Below, piece after piece: positions 1 through 6,525 of a stretch of 64,000 nt of DNA. The translations under genes were made by a program, and so were the position numbers. How positions within the stretch are numbered: the stretch's first letter is position 1; each line of letters starts with the position of its first letter. The notes beneath the pieces are model-generated. The model saw nothing but the letters and a program-made list of their open reading frames with translations, made no database searches and was not told the origin of the DNA. This DNA comes from Actinomadura physcomitrii (GTDB lineage Bacteria; Actinomycetota; Actinomycetes; Streptosporangiales; Streptosporangiaceae), in the NCBI RefSeq assembly GCF_008923205.2, contig NZ_WBMS02000013.1, forward strand, positions 1 through 64,000. The letters are read 5' to 3'.

Positions 1-42
1 CGCCAGCGTTCGTCCTGAGCCAGGATCAAACTCTCCATCAAG
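1..42 (-). rRNA. rrs: 16S ribosomal RNA, 5' end only
   Basis: The complement of the first ~40 bases contains AGAGTTTGATCCTGGCTCAG, the universal 16S 5' segment, followed by the conserved GACGAACGCTGGCG. By analogy with E. coli the mature 5' end lies about 8 bases before AGAGTTTG, near position 42. The gene runs off the left edge, so only its start is here. It is transcribed leftwards, away from the rest of the window, and nothing more precise than Actinobacteria can be read from this piece. Confidence 0.97.
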
Positions 43-226
43 GCCCAACGACCACCCCAGGGGGCGAACCCCGAAGCAGCCAAACCTCAGAAGAAAATCC
101 CAGCAACACGATCCATCCGAAAACAGATCGCTTTGCCTCAAAGAAATCCCCACCACCCTCGCGAACGAGGATGGCCACGGGGCGACCCGGCCTGCCGACC
201 GGATCGATAAAGGCACTGGCTTTTAA

Positions 227-245
227 CACGCTGTTGAGTTCTCAA
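227..245 (-). promoter_or_regulatory. conserved rRNA leader element with small hairpin
   Basis: On the minus strand this reads TTGAGAACTCAACAGCGTG and is followed by TTAAAAG. This element is typical of actinobacterial rRNA leaders about 180-200 bases before mature 16S, where it is thought to serve antitermination or RNase III processing. TTGAG/CTCAA forms a small stem. The identification rests on sequence resemblance; the exact role is inferred. Confidence 0.7.
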
Positions 246-306
246 GAAACGGACACCCACCGCGCCGGACCCGCTCTCGCGAGCCCCACCCCGGGGCAAC
301 CCTGCT

Positions 307-334
307 AACTTACCAGGTTCATCCTCGGTGTCAA
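307..334 (-). promoter_or_regulatory. rRNA promoter candidate, proximal
   Basis: Minus strand TTGACA, 16-base spacer, TAAGTT. The -35 is a perfect consensus. It sits about 265 bases upstream of 16S and immediately upstream of the conserved leader element, as expected for the proximal promoter of a multi-promoter actinobacterial rrn operon. Confidence 0.7.
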
Positions 335-496
335 GCCGATCAGTGAAGATCTTTTCGACAGTCGGGGAAGTGCCTGTGTTCTCCACGCGTCACGGCTCAC
401 AACAGACCTGAGGCCTGCCGCGTTCGTTCGTCGGGAGATGCCCTCCGGGCCGGCCACCTTGCGGCGTCCTGCATCCCGTCTCGGGCTGACCCAGTC

Positions 497-525
497 ATCG
501 TACATCAGTCCGAGCGGTGCCCGAA
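497..525 (-). promoter_or_regulatory. weak rRNA promoter candidate, middle
   Basis: Minus strand TTCGGG, 17 bases, TACGAT, with a TG directly before the -10. The -35 match is poor, so it is listed only because rrn operons of this group usually carry several tandem promoters and the -10 is reasonable. Confidence 0.3.
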
Positions 526-595
526 CCATTTTCCGAGTCCTGGTTCCCCAGGGCCGTCCGCCTCTCGGCGTCCCGCATCCCTCGGGGCGAGTGAG

Positions 596-624
596 ACATT
601 AGGACCCGCCCGCGGGAGCGTCAA
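596..624 (-). promoter_or_regulatory. rRNA promoter candidate, distal
   Basis: Minus strand TTGACG, exactly 17 bases, TAATGT: the best-spaced promoter in the leader. It would give a leader of about 550 bases before 16S. No gene is seen between 43 and 836; the interval holds only this promoter series and the leader element. Confidence 0.65.
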
Positions 625-836
625 ATCGAGACGCTCCGGCTTCGCCTCCCACCGGCGTCCGGGCGCCATCGTAAGCCCCGTTGACCTCCCTTTTCACACC
701 TTTCGTGGACCGGGTCACAGTGCGGTACCGTTCGCAGTCCCGAGTCGCTCGCCCGTCCGCCGGTTCCGGCGGACCGGCGGCGCCGGTCCCCGGTTCGGCC
801 GGTCCCCGATGCCGGCCGAGGTGAGGAGGAACGCCC

Positions 837-1610
837 GTGAGTGTCCCCGCAACCGTCCGCGCGTCGGCGGAACGCCTGGTGGTCGCCGCCACGATGGGAC
901 CGACAGTCCACGACGTGCACGCCTGGCGGTTCAAAGTCGTCGCGGGCCTCATCGAACTGCACGCCGATCCGGACCGGTTCAAGCCCCTGCGCGATCCCGC
1001 GGGCCGCGGGCTGCATCTGGCGAGCGGGGCCGCACTGGTGAATCTGCGTCTCACCGCCGCCCAGCTCGGGCACGAGGCCGTGGTGCGGCTGCTTCCCGAC
1101 GCGGGACGCCCGGCGCTCCTCGCCACCGTCCGCCTCGCGGGACGCCACCGGGTGACACGTGAGGAGCGGCTGCTCTGCGCGGCGACGCTGCGCCCGTTGT
1201 CCGCCACGGCGTCCCCGTCGGGTGACCGTCCGTCCGCGAACATCCTCAACGAGCTGCGGGAGGCGGCCCGGCTGGAGGGGGCCGCGCTCCATCCTCTTCC
1301 GACCGCGGCGGACGGGGGCGCGCAGCGCGCCGTCCTGACCACCACAGGGGACGGCCGCACCGAGTGGCTTCGCGCGGGGCAGGCGCTACAGCGGGTTCTG
1401 CTCAGCGGCACCGCGCGTTCGGTGTCGGCGTCGTTCAGCTTCGAGGCCGCGGACGTCCCCGGCGTGCGGGAGGTCACCACGCCGGGTGAGATCCCCCAGG
1501 CATTGCTCGAACTCGCTCAGCAGGCCCCGGTGCGCCCTCGCGGCCGGCTATTCGAGCCGGCGGTAGACCGACAGCGCGAAGGAAAGGGGAACTGGCAGCG
1601 GATCCGGTAG
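837..1610 (+). CDS. Acg-like nitroreductase-family protein, short form
   Basis: Resembles the actinobacterial Acg/Rv3131 family, nitroreductase-fold proteins induced by hypoxia and redox stress. The visible signature is the N-terminal GPTVHDVHAWRF segment (residues 21-32; compare GPSxHNxQPW in the family), followed by the xxDPxRxLPxxDPxGR-like stretch and ASGAALxNLRL. Members are usually ~320-330 residues; this one is 257, and its last ~20 residues lie in DNA that also encodes the end of the converging methyltransferase (a 63-base 3' overlap), so the C-terminal part of the flavin domain is probably missing. Starts at GTG 837 after GGTGAGGAGG. Whether it still binds FMN is uncertain; a sequestering or degenerate role is possible. 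Confidence 0.75.
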   Translation: MSVPATVRASAERLVVAATMGPTVHDVHAWRFKVVAGLIELHADPDRFKPLRDPAGRGLHLASGAALVNLRLTAAQLGHEAVVRLLPDAGRPALLATVRLAGRHRVTREERLLCAATLRPLSATASPSGDRPSANILNELREAARLEGAALHPLPTAADGGAQRAVLTTTGDGRTEWLRAGQALQRVLLSGTARSVSASFSFEAADVPGVREVTTPGEIPQALLELAQQAPVRPRGRLFEPAVDRQREGKGNWQRIR

Positions 1611-2405
1611 CGGCCGGAGCCGTTCCCACAGTTGCTCCGCCGGTACGTGGTGGGCGCTCGGTCCCATTCCCACGAGCGTCGCGGCCTCCTCATGGGTGAG
1701 AACGGCCTCGCCTTCGATCTGCTGCCGTGAGTCGAACTTGAAGTAGCCGGACAACGCCGCGTCCATGCGCTCGGTCTTGCGCTCGTCGATCGACAGCAGC
1801 CCGAGCGACTCCACGAGCGTGCCGAGATGCCGGGGCGACGGCGTGACGGTGAAGAGCAGCCCGTCGGCGCTCAGGACGCGGTGGAACTCGGCGGCGTTGC
1901 GGGGAGCGAACACGTTCACGACGGTCGCGGCGGCGCCGTCGCGCACCGGGAACGGACGCCACAGGTCCGCGACCACCGCGCCGGCTCGCGGATGCGCCTT
2001 CGCGGCACGGCGGGCGGCGTGCTTGGAGATGTCCAGGGCGAGGCCCGCCGCGTCCGGCGCCCGGTCCAGGATGCGGGCGAGGTAGTGGCCGGTGCCGGCG
2101 CCGGCGTCCAGGACCAGGCAGCGCCCCTCCAGCGACCGACCGACGCTCGCGGCGAGGCGTGCGGCGAGGGCGTCGAAATGGCCGGCGCCGAGGAACGCGG
2201 CGCGGGCGCGCACCATCTCGGGCGTGTCGGCCGTGCCCGGCCGGGCGTTGCCGGGCAGCAGGTTCGCGTAGCCCTGCCGCGCGATGTCGAACGTGTGCCC
2301 GGACGGGCAGAGCAGGCCCCGCTCCGCCAACCCCAGATCCTCTCCGCAGACGGGGCACACCAGGTACGGGACGACATCGGCGAGCATCCGTCCATCATCG
2401 TCCAT
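1548..2405 (-). CDS. rlmA: 23S rRNA (guanine-N1)-methyltransferase, RlmA family
   Basis: S-adenosylmethionine-dependent methyltransferase that modifies G745/G748 of 23S rRNA; the Gram-positive TlrB branch methylates G748 and lowers sensitivity to mycinosylated macrolides. The N-terminus has the family zinc site CPVCG...CPSGH followed by FDIARQGYANLL; the SAM motif I is VLDAGAGTGHY; NVFAPRN matches the motif IV region. I start at ATG 2405 (MDDDGRM...), which gives 285 residues, the normal family size. ATG 2387 (MLADVVPYL) is nearly as good, and neither has a strong ribosome-binding site. The gene converges on the Acg-like gene. Distinguishing RlmA(I) from RlmA(II) needs alignment. Confidence 0.88.
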   Translation of the reverse strand: MDDDGRMLADVVPYLVCPVCGEDLGLAERGLLCPSGHTFDIARQGYANLLPGNARPGTADTPEMVRARAAFLGAGHFDALAARLAASVGRSLEGRCLVLDAGAGTGHYLARILDRAPDAAGLALDISKHAARRAAKAHPRAGAVVADLWRPFPVRDGAAATVVNVFAPRNAAEFHRVLSADGLLFTVTPSPRHLGTLVESLGLLSIDERKTERMDAALSGYFKFDSRQQIEGEAVLTHEEAATLVGMGPSAHHVPAEQLWERLRPLPDPLPVPLSFALSVYRRLE

Positions 2406-2549
2406 CGGCGGGCCGCGGCGGGCACCGCGGGCCGCATCTTTGCCATCCCGCCGCGCCCGGGACGGCTGCTCGTCCCCCGCCCGCAACCCCGCGCACGACC
2501 ACCGCGCGAGTCTCGCCCGCGCGGCCGCCGGGACGGGCGGCCCGGAGTC

Positions 2550-2903
2550 TCAGGTGTCGGCGCGGCGGTGGACGTCCTCCATGTCGAGGGCCCGGACCTG
2601 CTCGATCACGTTCTCCAGCACGGACTCCGGCAGCGCGCCCGGCTCCGCGAAGACGATCACTCCCTCGCGGATGGCCATCAGCGTGGGGATCGAGGCGATC
2701 CCGAAACGCTCGGACAGCTCCGGCTGGGCCTCGGTGTCGACCTTGCCGAAAACGATGTCCGCGTGCTTGCCCGCGGACTTCTCGAAGACCGGCGCGAACC
2801 GCTTGCACGGGCCGCACCACTCCGCCCAGAAGTCGACCAGCACGATGCCGTCCCCTTGGGCCACCTCGTCGAAGTTCTCGGCGGTGAGTGTGACGGTCGC
2901 CAT
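2550..2903 (-). CDS. trxA: thioredoxin
   Basis: Cytoplasmic thiol-disulfide reductant, 117 residues. The active site WCGPCK is at residues 29-34, with the conserved VDFWAEW lead-in, cis-proline loop IPT and buried aspartate. AGGAG lies 8 bases before ATG 2903. It is the first gene leftwards from a divergent promoter region shared with a sigma factor. The minus strand carries a sigma-R-like promoter (GGGAAT-N18-GCT), which fits known control of actinomycete thioredoxins by the disulfide-stress sigma factor. Length and motifs leave little doubt about function; which trx paralogue it corresponds to cannot be said. Confidence 0.95.
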   Translation of the reverse strand: MATVTLTAENFDEVAQGDGIVLVDFWAEWCGPCKRFAPVFEKSAGKHADIVFGKVDTEAQPELSERFGIASIPTLMAIREGVIVFAEPGALPESVLENVIEQVRALDMEDVHRRADT

Positions 2904-2939
2904 GTCGGTTTCTCCTCTGCCGGGGTATCAGGACGGTAG

Positions 2940-2966
2940 AGCGGCTGCCAGCCTCGCAGTATTCCC
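2940..2966 (-). promoter_or_regulatory. sigma-R-type promoter of trxA
   Basis: Minus strand GGGAAT (2961-2966), 18 bases, GCT (2940-2942). The actinomycete disulfide-stress sigma factor recognises GGAAT-N18/19-GTT; here the -10 has C in place of the first T. It lies 37 bases upstream of the trxA start. Confidence 0.6.
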
Positions 2967-2971
2967 CACTC

Positions 2972-2998
2972 GGGAATCACAGGACGGTAATTAGCGTT
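2972..2998 (+). promoter_or_regulatory. sigma-R-type promoter of the sigma-factor gene
   Basis: Plus strand GGGAAT (2972-2977), exactly 18 bases, GTT (2996-2998), a full match to the sigma-R consensus. It ends 36 bases before the ATG of the group 2 sigma factor. The two GGGAAT boxes lie back to back (2961-2977), so the promoters fire outwards. Confidence 0.75.
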
Positions 2999-3034
2999 GA
3001 CCTCATAGGGAGATCGCACCGGAGAAGGGTCAGG

Positions 3035-4045
3035 ATGGCTGCAACCCGTACCAAGGGCGACAGGGTCGACGTCACCGACAAGGATCTTGTCGGAGCGTAC
3101 CTCGACCGGATCGGCCGTACTCCCCTGCTCGACGCGCAGGAGGAGGTCGATCTGGCCAAGGCGATCGAAGGGGGCCTGTACGCCGAACAGCTGCTCGAGG
3201 AGGGACGCACGCCCGCGGGCGCGTCCCGCGAGGAGCTGGAGGACCTGGTCGCGGCGGGGCTGCGCGCCAAGCAGCGCTTCGTCGAGGCCAACCTGCGGCT
3301 GGTCGTCTCGATCGCCCGGAAGTACCCGACCGACTCATTGCCCCTCATAGACCTCATTCAGGAGGGGAACCTGGGGCTGATGCGCGCGGTGGAGAAGTTC
3401 GACTACCGGCGCGGCTTCAAGTTCTCCACGTACGCGACGTGGTGGATCAGGCAGGCGATCGGGCGCGGGCTCAGCCACACGGCCCGCACCATCCGGCTGC
3501 CCGTCCACGTGGAGGAGGAGCTTTCCCGGCTGCGCCGCGCCGAGCGGCAGCTCGGCCGCGAGCTCGGCCGCGAACCGACCCGCGAGGAGCTCGCCGGATC
3601 GCTGGGGGCCGAACCGGAGCACGTCGACGAGCTGCTGCGCTGGCGGCGCGACCCGGCGAGCCTGGACGCGACCGTCGACGACGCCGGCGAGACGCCGATG
3701 GGCGACCTGCTGGAGGACCCGGAGGCGGTGACGCCCGAGGCGGAGATCCTGGCGCTGGACGACCTGGAGGGCCTCGGCCGGCTGCTGGACCGGCTGCCCG
3801 AGCGGGAGTCGGCGATCCTGCGGGCCCGGTTCGGGATGGACAACGGCCAGCCGCTGTCCTACGCGCAGATCGGCGCCCGGTACGGCCTGAGCCACAACCG
3901 GGTGCGGCAGATCACCGACCGCTCGCTGCGGCGGCTGCGGCAGCTGGCCACCGAGACCGACCTGAGCGGGCGCCGTGCCCTGGCGGGCGCGCCGCATGCC
4001 GCGCAGGAGCCCGTGCGGGCCGGTGCGGGAAGCCGCGCGGCCTAG
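3035..4045 (+). CDS. hrdD: group 2 sigma-70 factor, HrdD/SigB-like
   Basis: RNA polymerase sigma subunit of 336 residues. Region 1.2 is at about 18-50, region 2 at about 100-145 (LIDLIQEGNLGLMRAVEKFD, then the -10 recognition segment FSTYATWWIRQAI), region 3 at about 150-235, and region 4 with the -35 helix-turn-helix at about 260-315 (SYAQIGARYGLSHNRVRQI). It lacks the long acidic region 1.1 of the primary factor, which places it in group 2. GGAGAAGG precedes ATG 3035. Regulation by a sigma-R promoter matches the known behaviour of Streptomyces hrdD, which is why I use that symbol tentatively. The Ala/Arg-rich C-terminal tail is not conserved. Confidence 0.9.
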   Translation: MAATRTKGDRVDVTDKDLVGAYLDRIGRTPLLDAQEEVDLAKAIEGGLYAEQLLEEGRTPAGASREELEDLVAAGLRAKQRFVEANLRLVVSIARKYPTDSLPLIDLIQEGNLGLMRAVEKFDYRRGFKFSTYATWWIRQAIGRGLSHTARTIRLPVHVEEELSRLRRAERQLGRELGREPTREELAGSLGAEPEHVDELLRWRRDPASLDATVDDAGETPMGDLLEDPEAVTPEAEILALDDLEGLGRLLDRLPERESAILRARFGMDNGQPLSYAQIGARYGLSHNRVRQITDRSLRRLRQLATETDLSGRRALAGAPHAAQEPVRAGAGSRAA

Positions 4046-4084
4046 CGGCTCCGGGCCCGGACAACTGAACGATCGACCATCGCG

Positions 4085-4121
4085 CGCCGGCCGGGCGGCC
4101 CTCGGGGCCTTCCGGCCGGCG
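4085..4121 (+). terminator. hairpin terminator after the sigma-factor gene
   Basis: Perfect 10-base stem CGCCGGCCGG/CCGGCCGGCG (4085-4094 with 4112-4121) enclosing a second short stem GGCCC/GGGCC. No U-tract follows, as is usual for GC-rich actinomycete terminators. It begins 40 bases after the stop codon. Confidence 0.55.
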
Positions 4122-4235
4122 TTCTGCTGCGCCCCCGCGGCGCTCCTGTGGCGGCTCCGCACCGTCCCTTGGGGGAAGAAGCGCCGCAGAACGGCAGGCG
4201 GACTCCGGACGAGGCCTCGGCAGCGCGCGGAGCCC

Positions 4236-4241
4236 TATAGC
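4236..4241 (+). promoter_or_regulatory. -10 element of a leaderless DAHP synthase transcript
   Basis: TATAGC ends 8 bases before the GTG at 4250, and no ribosome-binding site lies in between. That spacing puts the transcription start on or next to the start codon, i.e. a leaderless mRNA, common in actinomycetes. No clear -35 is visible. Confidence 0.5.
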
Positions 4242-4249
4242 CTTTGCGC

Positions 4250-5599
4250 GTGAGTACTTCCAGCGTCTCGGGGGCGCTCGACGCCTGGCGCGACCTCCCC
4301 GCACTGCAGCAGCCCGAGTGGGACGACCCGGCCGAGGTCCGCGCCGTCGCCGCCGAACTCGCCGCGCAGCCGCCGCTCGTCTTCGCGGGCGAGTGCGACC
4401 AGCTCAAGGCCCGCCTCGCGGACGTCGCGCGGGGCGAGGCGTTCGTCCTGCAGGGCGGCGACTGCGCCGAGACGTTCGAGGGGTCGAACGCCGACGCCGT
4501 CAAGAACAAGCTCAAGACGCTGCTGCAGATGGCGGTGGTGCTCACCTATGCCGCCAGCGTGCCGGTGGTGAAGATCGGCCGGATGGCGGGGCAGTTCGCC
4601 AAGCCGCGGTCCAAGCCGTCGGAGGTGCGCGGCGGCGTGGAGCTGCCCGCCTACCGGGGCGACGCGGTGAACGGCTTCGCGTTCGACGCCGAGTCCCGCC
4701 GCAACGACCCGCGCCGGCTGCTGCGCGCCTACCACTGCTCGGCGGTGACGCTGAACCTGTGCCGGGCGTTCACCAAGGGCGGCTACGCCGATCTGCGGCA
4801 GGTGCACGCCTGGAACCAGGACTTCGTGGCGACGAGCCCGTCGGGCCGCCGCTACGAGCAGCTCGCCGGGGAGATCGACCGGGCGCTGACGTTCATGAAG
4901 GCGTGCGGGGTGAGCCCCGACGAGTTCCACAGCGTGGAGTTCTACTCCAGCCACGAGGCGCTGCTGCTGGAGTACGAGCGGGCGCTGACCCGCATCGACC
5001 ACCTCAGCGGCCTGCCCTACGACGTGTCGGGGCACTTCCTGTGGATCGGTGAGCGGACCCGGCAGCTGGACGGGGCGCACGTGGAGTTCCTGCGGCGGAT
5101 CCGCAACCCGATCGGGGTGAAGCTCGGGCCCACGACCACCGCCGACGACGCGCTGGCGCTGATCGACAGGCTGAACCCGGAGCGGGAGCCGGGCCGGCTG
5201 ACGTTCATCACCCGGATGGGCGCGGGCCGGATCCGCGACAATCTGCCGCCGCTGATCGAGAAGGTGCACCAGTCCGGCGCGCCGGTCGCGTGGATCTGCG
5301 ACCCGATGCACGGCAACACCTACGAGGCGCCGAGCGGGCACAAGACGCGGCGGCTGGACGACGTGCTGGACGAGGTCGCCGGGTTCTTCGAGGTGCACCG
5401 GGCGCTCGGCACGCACCCGGGCGGCATCCACATCGAGTTCACCGGCGACGACGTGACGGAGTGCACCGGCGGGGGGCACGGGCTGGCGGAGGACGACCTG
5501 CACCAGCGCTACGAGACGGCCTGCGACCCGCGGCTCAACCGCGGCCAGTCGCTGGACCTGGCGTTCATGGTCGCGGAGCTGTACCGCAAGTCGTCCTGA
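4250..5599 (+). CDS. aroG: 3-deoxy-7-phosphoheptulonate synthase, class II
   Basis: Condenses phosphoenolpyruvate and erythrose 4-phosphate, the first step of the shikimate pathway. The 449-residue protein is a class II (plant/Mycobacterium-type) enzyme: DLPALQQPEW near the start, LQGGDCAE (about residues 64-71), KIGRMAGQFAKPRS, the SxHEALLLxYE segment, GVKLGPT, and the C-terminal CDPMHGNT with HPGGIHIEFTG and NRGQSLDLAFMVAE. All expected metal- and PEP-contacting blocks are present and the length is normal. I start at GTG 4250 because the -10 box sits just upstream; a TTG six bases earlier is the alternative. A strong hairpin terminator follows. Confidence 0.96.
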   Translation: MSTSSVSGALDAWRDLPALQQPEWDDPAEVRAVAAELAAQPPLVFAGECDQLKARLADVARGEAFVLQGGDCAETFEGSNADAVKNKLKTLLQMAVVLTYAASVPVVKIGRMAGQFAKPRSKPSEVRGGVELPAYRGDAVNGFAFDAESRRNDPRRLLRAYHCSAVTLNLCRAFTKGGYADLRQVHAWNQDFVATSPSGRRYEQLAGEIDRALTFMKACGVSPDEFHSVEFYSSHEALLLEYERALTRIDHLSGLPYDVSGHFLWIGERTRQLDGAHVEFLRRIRNPIGVKLGPTTTADDALALIDRLNPEREPGRLTFITRMGAGRIRDNLPPLIEKVHQSGAPVAWICDPMHGNTYEAPSGHKTRRLDDVLDEVAGFFEVHRALGTHPGGIHIEFTGDDVTECTGGGHGLAEDDLHQRYETACDPRLNRGQSLDLAFMVAELYRKSS

Positions 5600-5613
5600 C
5601 GAGAAGGCCGGAC

Positions 5614-5640
5614 ACGGCGCGCCCCGCGCGGGCGCGCCGT
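5614..5640 (+). terminator. intrinsic terminator of DAHP synthase gene
   Basis: Stem ACGGCGCGCCC/GGGCGCGCCGT (5614-5624 with 5630-5640), loop CGCGC, followed by TGTCT. It starts 15 bases after the aroG stop and also separates it from the convergent minus-strand operon. Confidence 0.7.
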
Positions 5641-5702
5641 TGTCTCCGGGCACGGCCGGCGGGCGGCGCGGCGAACGCGTTCGGGAGCGGCGGGGCGCCG
5701 GG

Positions 5703-6083
5703 TCAGATGCTGACCTCGGCCCAGACGACCTTCCCGCCGGTGACCGGGTCGGCGCCCCAGGAGGTGGCGAACCGGTCGACGATGAACAGCCCGCGGTGCG
5801 ACTCGTCGAGGGGGCCGGGGACGGTCAGGCGGGGCAGTTGCGCGGCGCGGTCGCGGACCTCCACGCGGACGCGCCCGGTGCCGCGCAGCAGGCGCAGCTC
5901 CAGCGCCGTCCCCGCGTGCCGGACGGCGTTGGCGACCAGTTCGGCGACGATGGCGGTGACGAGTTCCTCGCGCTCCATCAGCGCCCAGGTGCGCATGGTG
6001 CGGGCGGCGAGGCGGCGCGCGTACTCGACGGCCTCCGTCTGGGGCGCCGCGCGCAGCGTGGTCTCCGTCATGGGATCGGTCAC
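5703..6083 (-). CDS. RsbW-like ATP-binding anti-sigma factor kinase
   Basis: A 126-residue GHKL ATPase of the HATPase_c_2 (RsbW/SpoIIAB) class, which in partner-switching modules binds either a sigma factor or a STAS antagonist and phosphorylates the antagonist. The N box ELVANAVRHAG is at about residues 48-58; the DRAAQLPRL and HRGLFIVDRFATSWG segments match the G1/G2 boxes. It lies 72 bases downstream of the STAS gene and is the last gene of a three-gene minus-strand operon with the SpoIIE phosphatase. Start: GTG 6083; ATG 6071 (MTETT) is possible. Its target sigma factor is not identifiable from the window. Confidence 0.85.
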   Translation of the reverse strand: MTDPMTETTLRAAPQTEAVEYARRLAARTMRTWALMEREELVTAIVAELVANAVRHAGTALELRLLRGTGRVRVEVRDRAAQLPRLTVPGPLDESHRGLFIVDRFATSWGADPVTGGKVVWAEVSI

Positions 6084-6155
6084 TCCGCCCGCTCGCCGTT
6101 CCGCATCGTGTGCCGTCCCGTCCGGTCCGGCGGCCGCCGCACGGGCGGCCGCGTG

Positions 6156-6482
6156 TCAGCGTCCATCGGCGGACGCCTCCTCCGCGGGCCCCTCGATCAG
6201 GAAGCGGTCGAGGCCGGTGGTGCGCAGCACGTTCTCGACCCGGCCGTAGGCGCCGGTGACGGTCAGCGTGGCGTTCTGCGCCCGCGCGTGCTTGTAGGCG
6301 CGGACGAGGACGTTCAGCCCGGAGGAGTCGCAGAAGTCGACGGCGGTGAGGTCGACCACGACGACGCGCTCACCGGCGTCCACGAGCTCCGCAAGCCGGG
6401 CTCGCAGCTCGTCGGAGGAGTGCAGATCGATGGAGCCGCGCGCGGCGATCGTCGCGCGGCCGTCCTGTCGTGTCGTGTGCAT
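6156..6482 (-). CDS. STAS-domain anti-sigma factor antagonist
   Basis: A 108-residue single STAS domain of the SpoIIAA/RsbV type. The phosphorylatable serine is in the conserved DFCDSSGLNVL segment (about residues 52-62). RsbV-type proteins bind the RsbW-type kinase when unphosphorylated and release sigma; phosphorylation by the kinase and dephosphorylation by a SpoIIE-type phosphatase set the balance. All three partners are encoded side by side here. I start at ATG 6482 (MHTTRQDGR), which has GGGG upstream and gives the usual length; the open frame extends further upstream but would overlap the preceding gene with atypical residues. Confidence 0.88.
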   Translation of the reverse strand: MHTTRQDGRATIAARGSIDLHSSDELRARLAELVDAGERVVVVDLTAVDFCDSSGLNVLVRAYKHARAQNATLTVTGAYGRVENVLRTTGLDRFLIEGPAEEASADGR

Positions 6483-6525
6483 GGCAAGCCCCACGCCACC
6501 CCACCTTACCGATTGTTGGTCTCCA

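Noticed and set aside
668..696. Another possible rRNA promoter (TGAAAA-N17-TACGAT, minus strand)
   Set aside because: The -35 is poor and a better promoter lies immediately downstream at 596-624.
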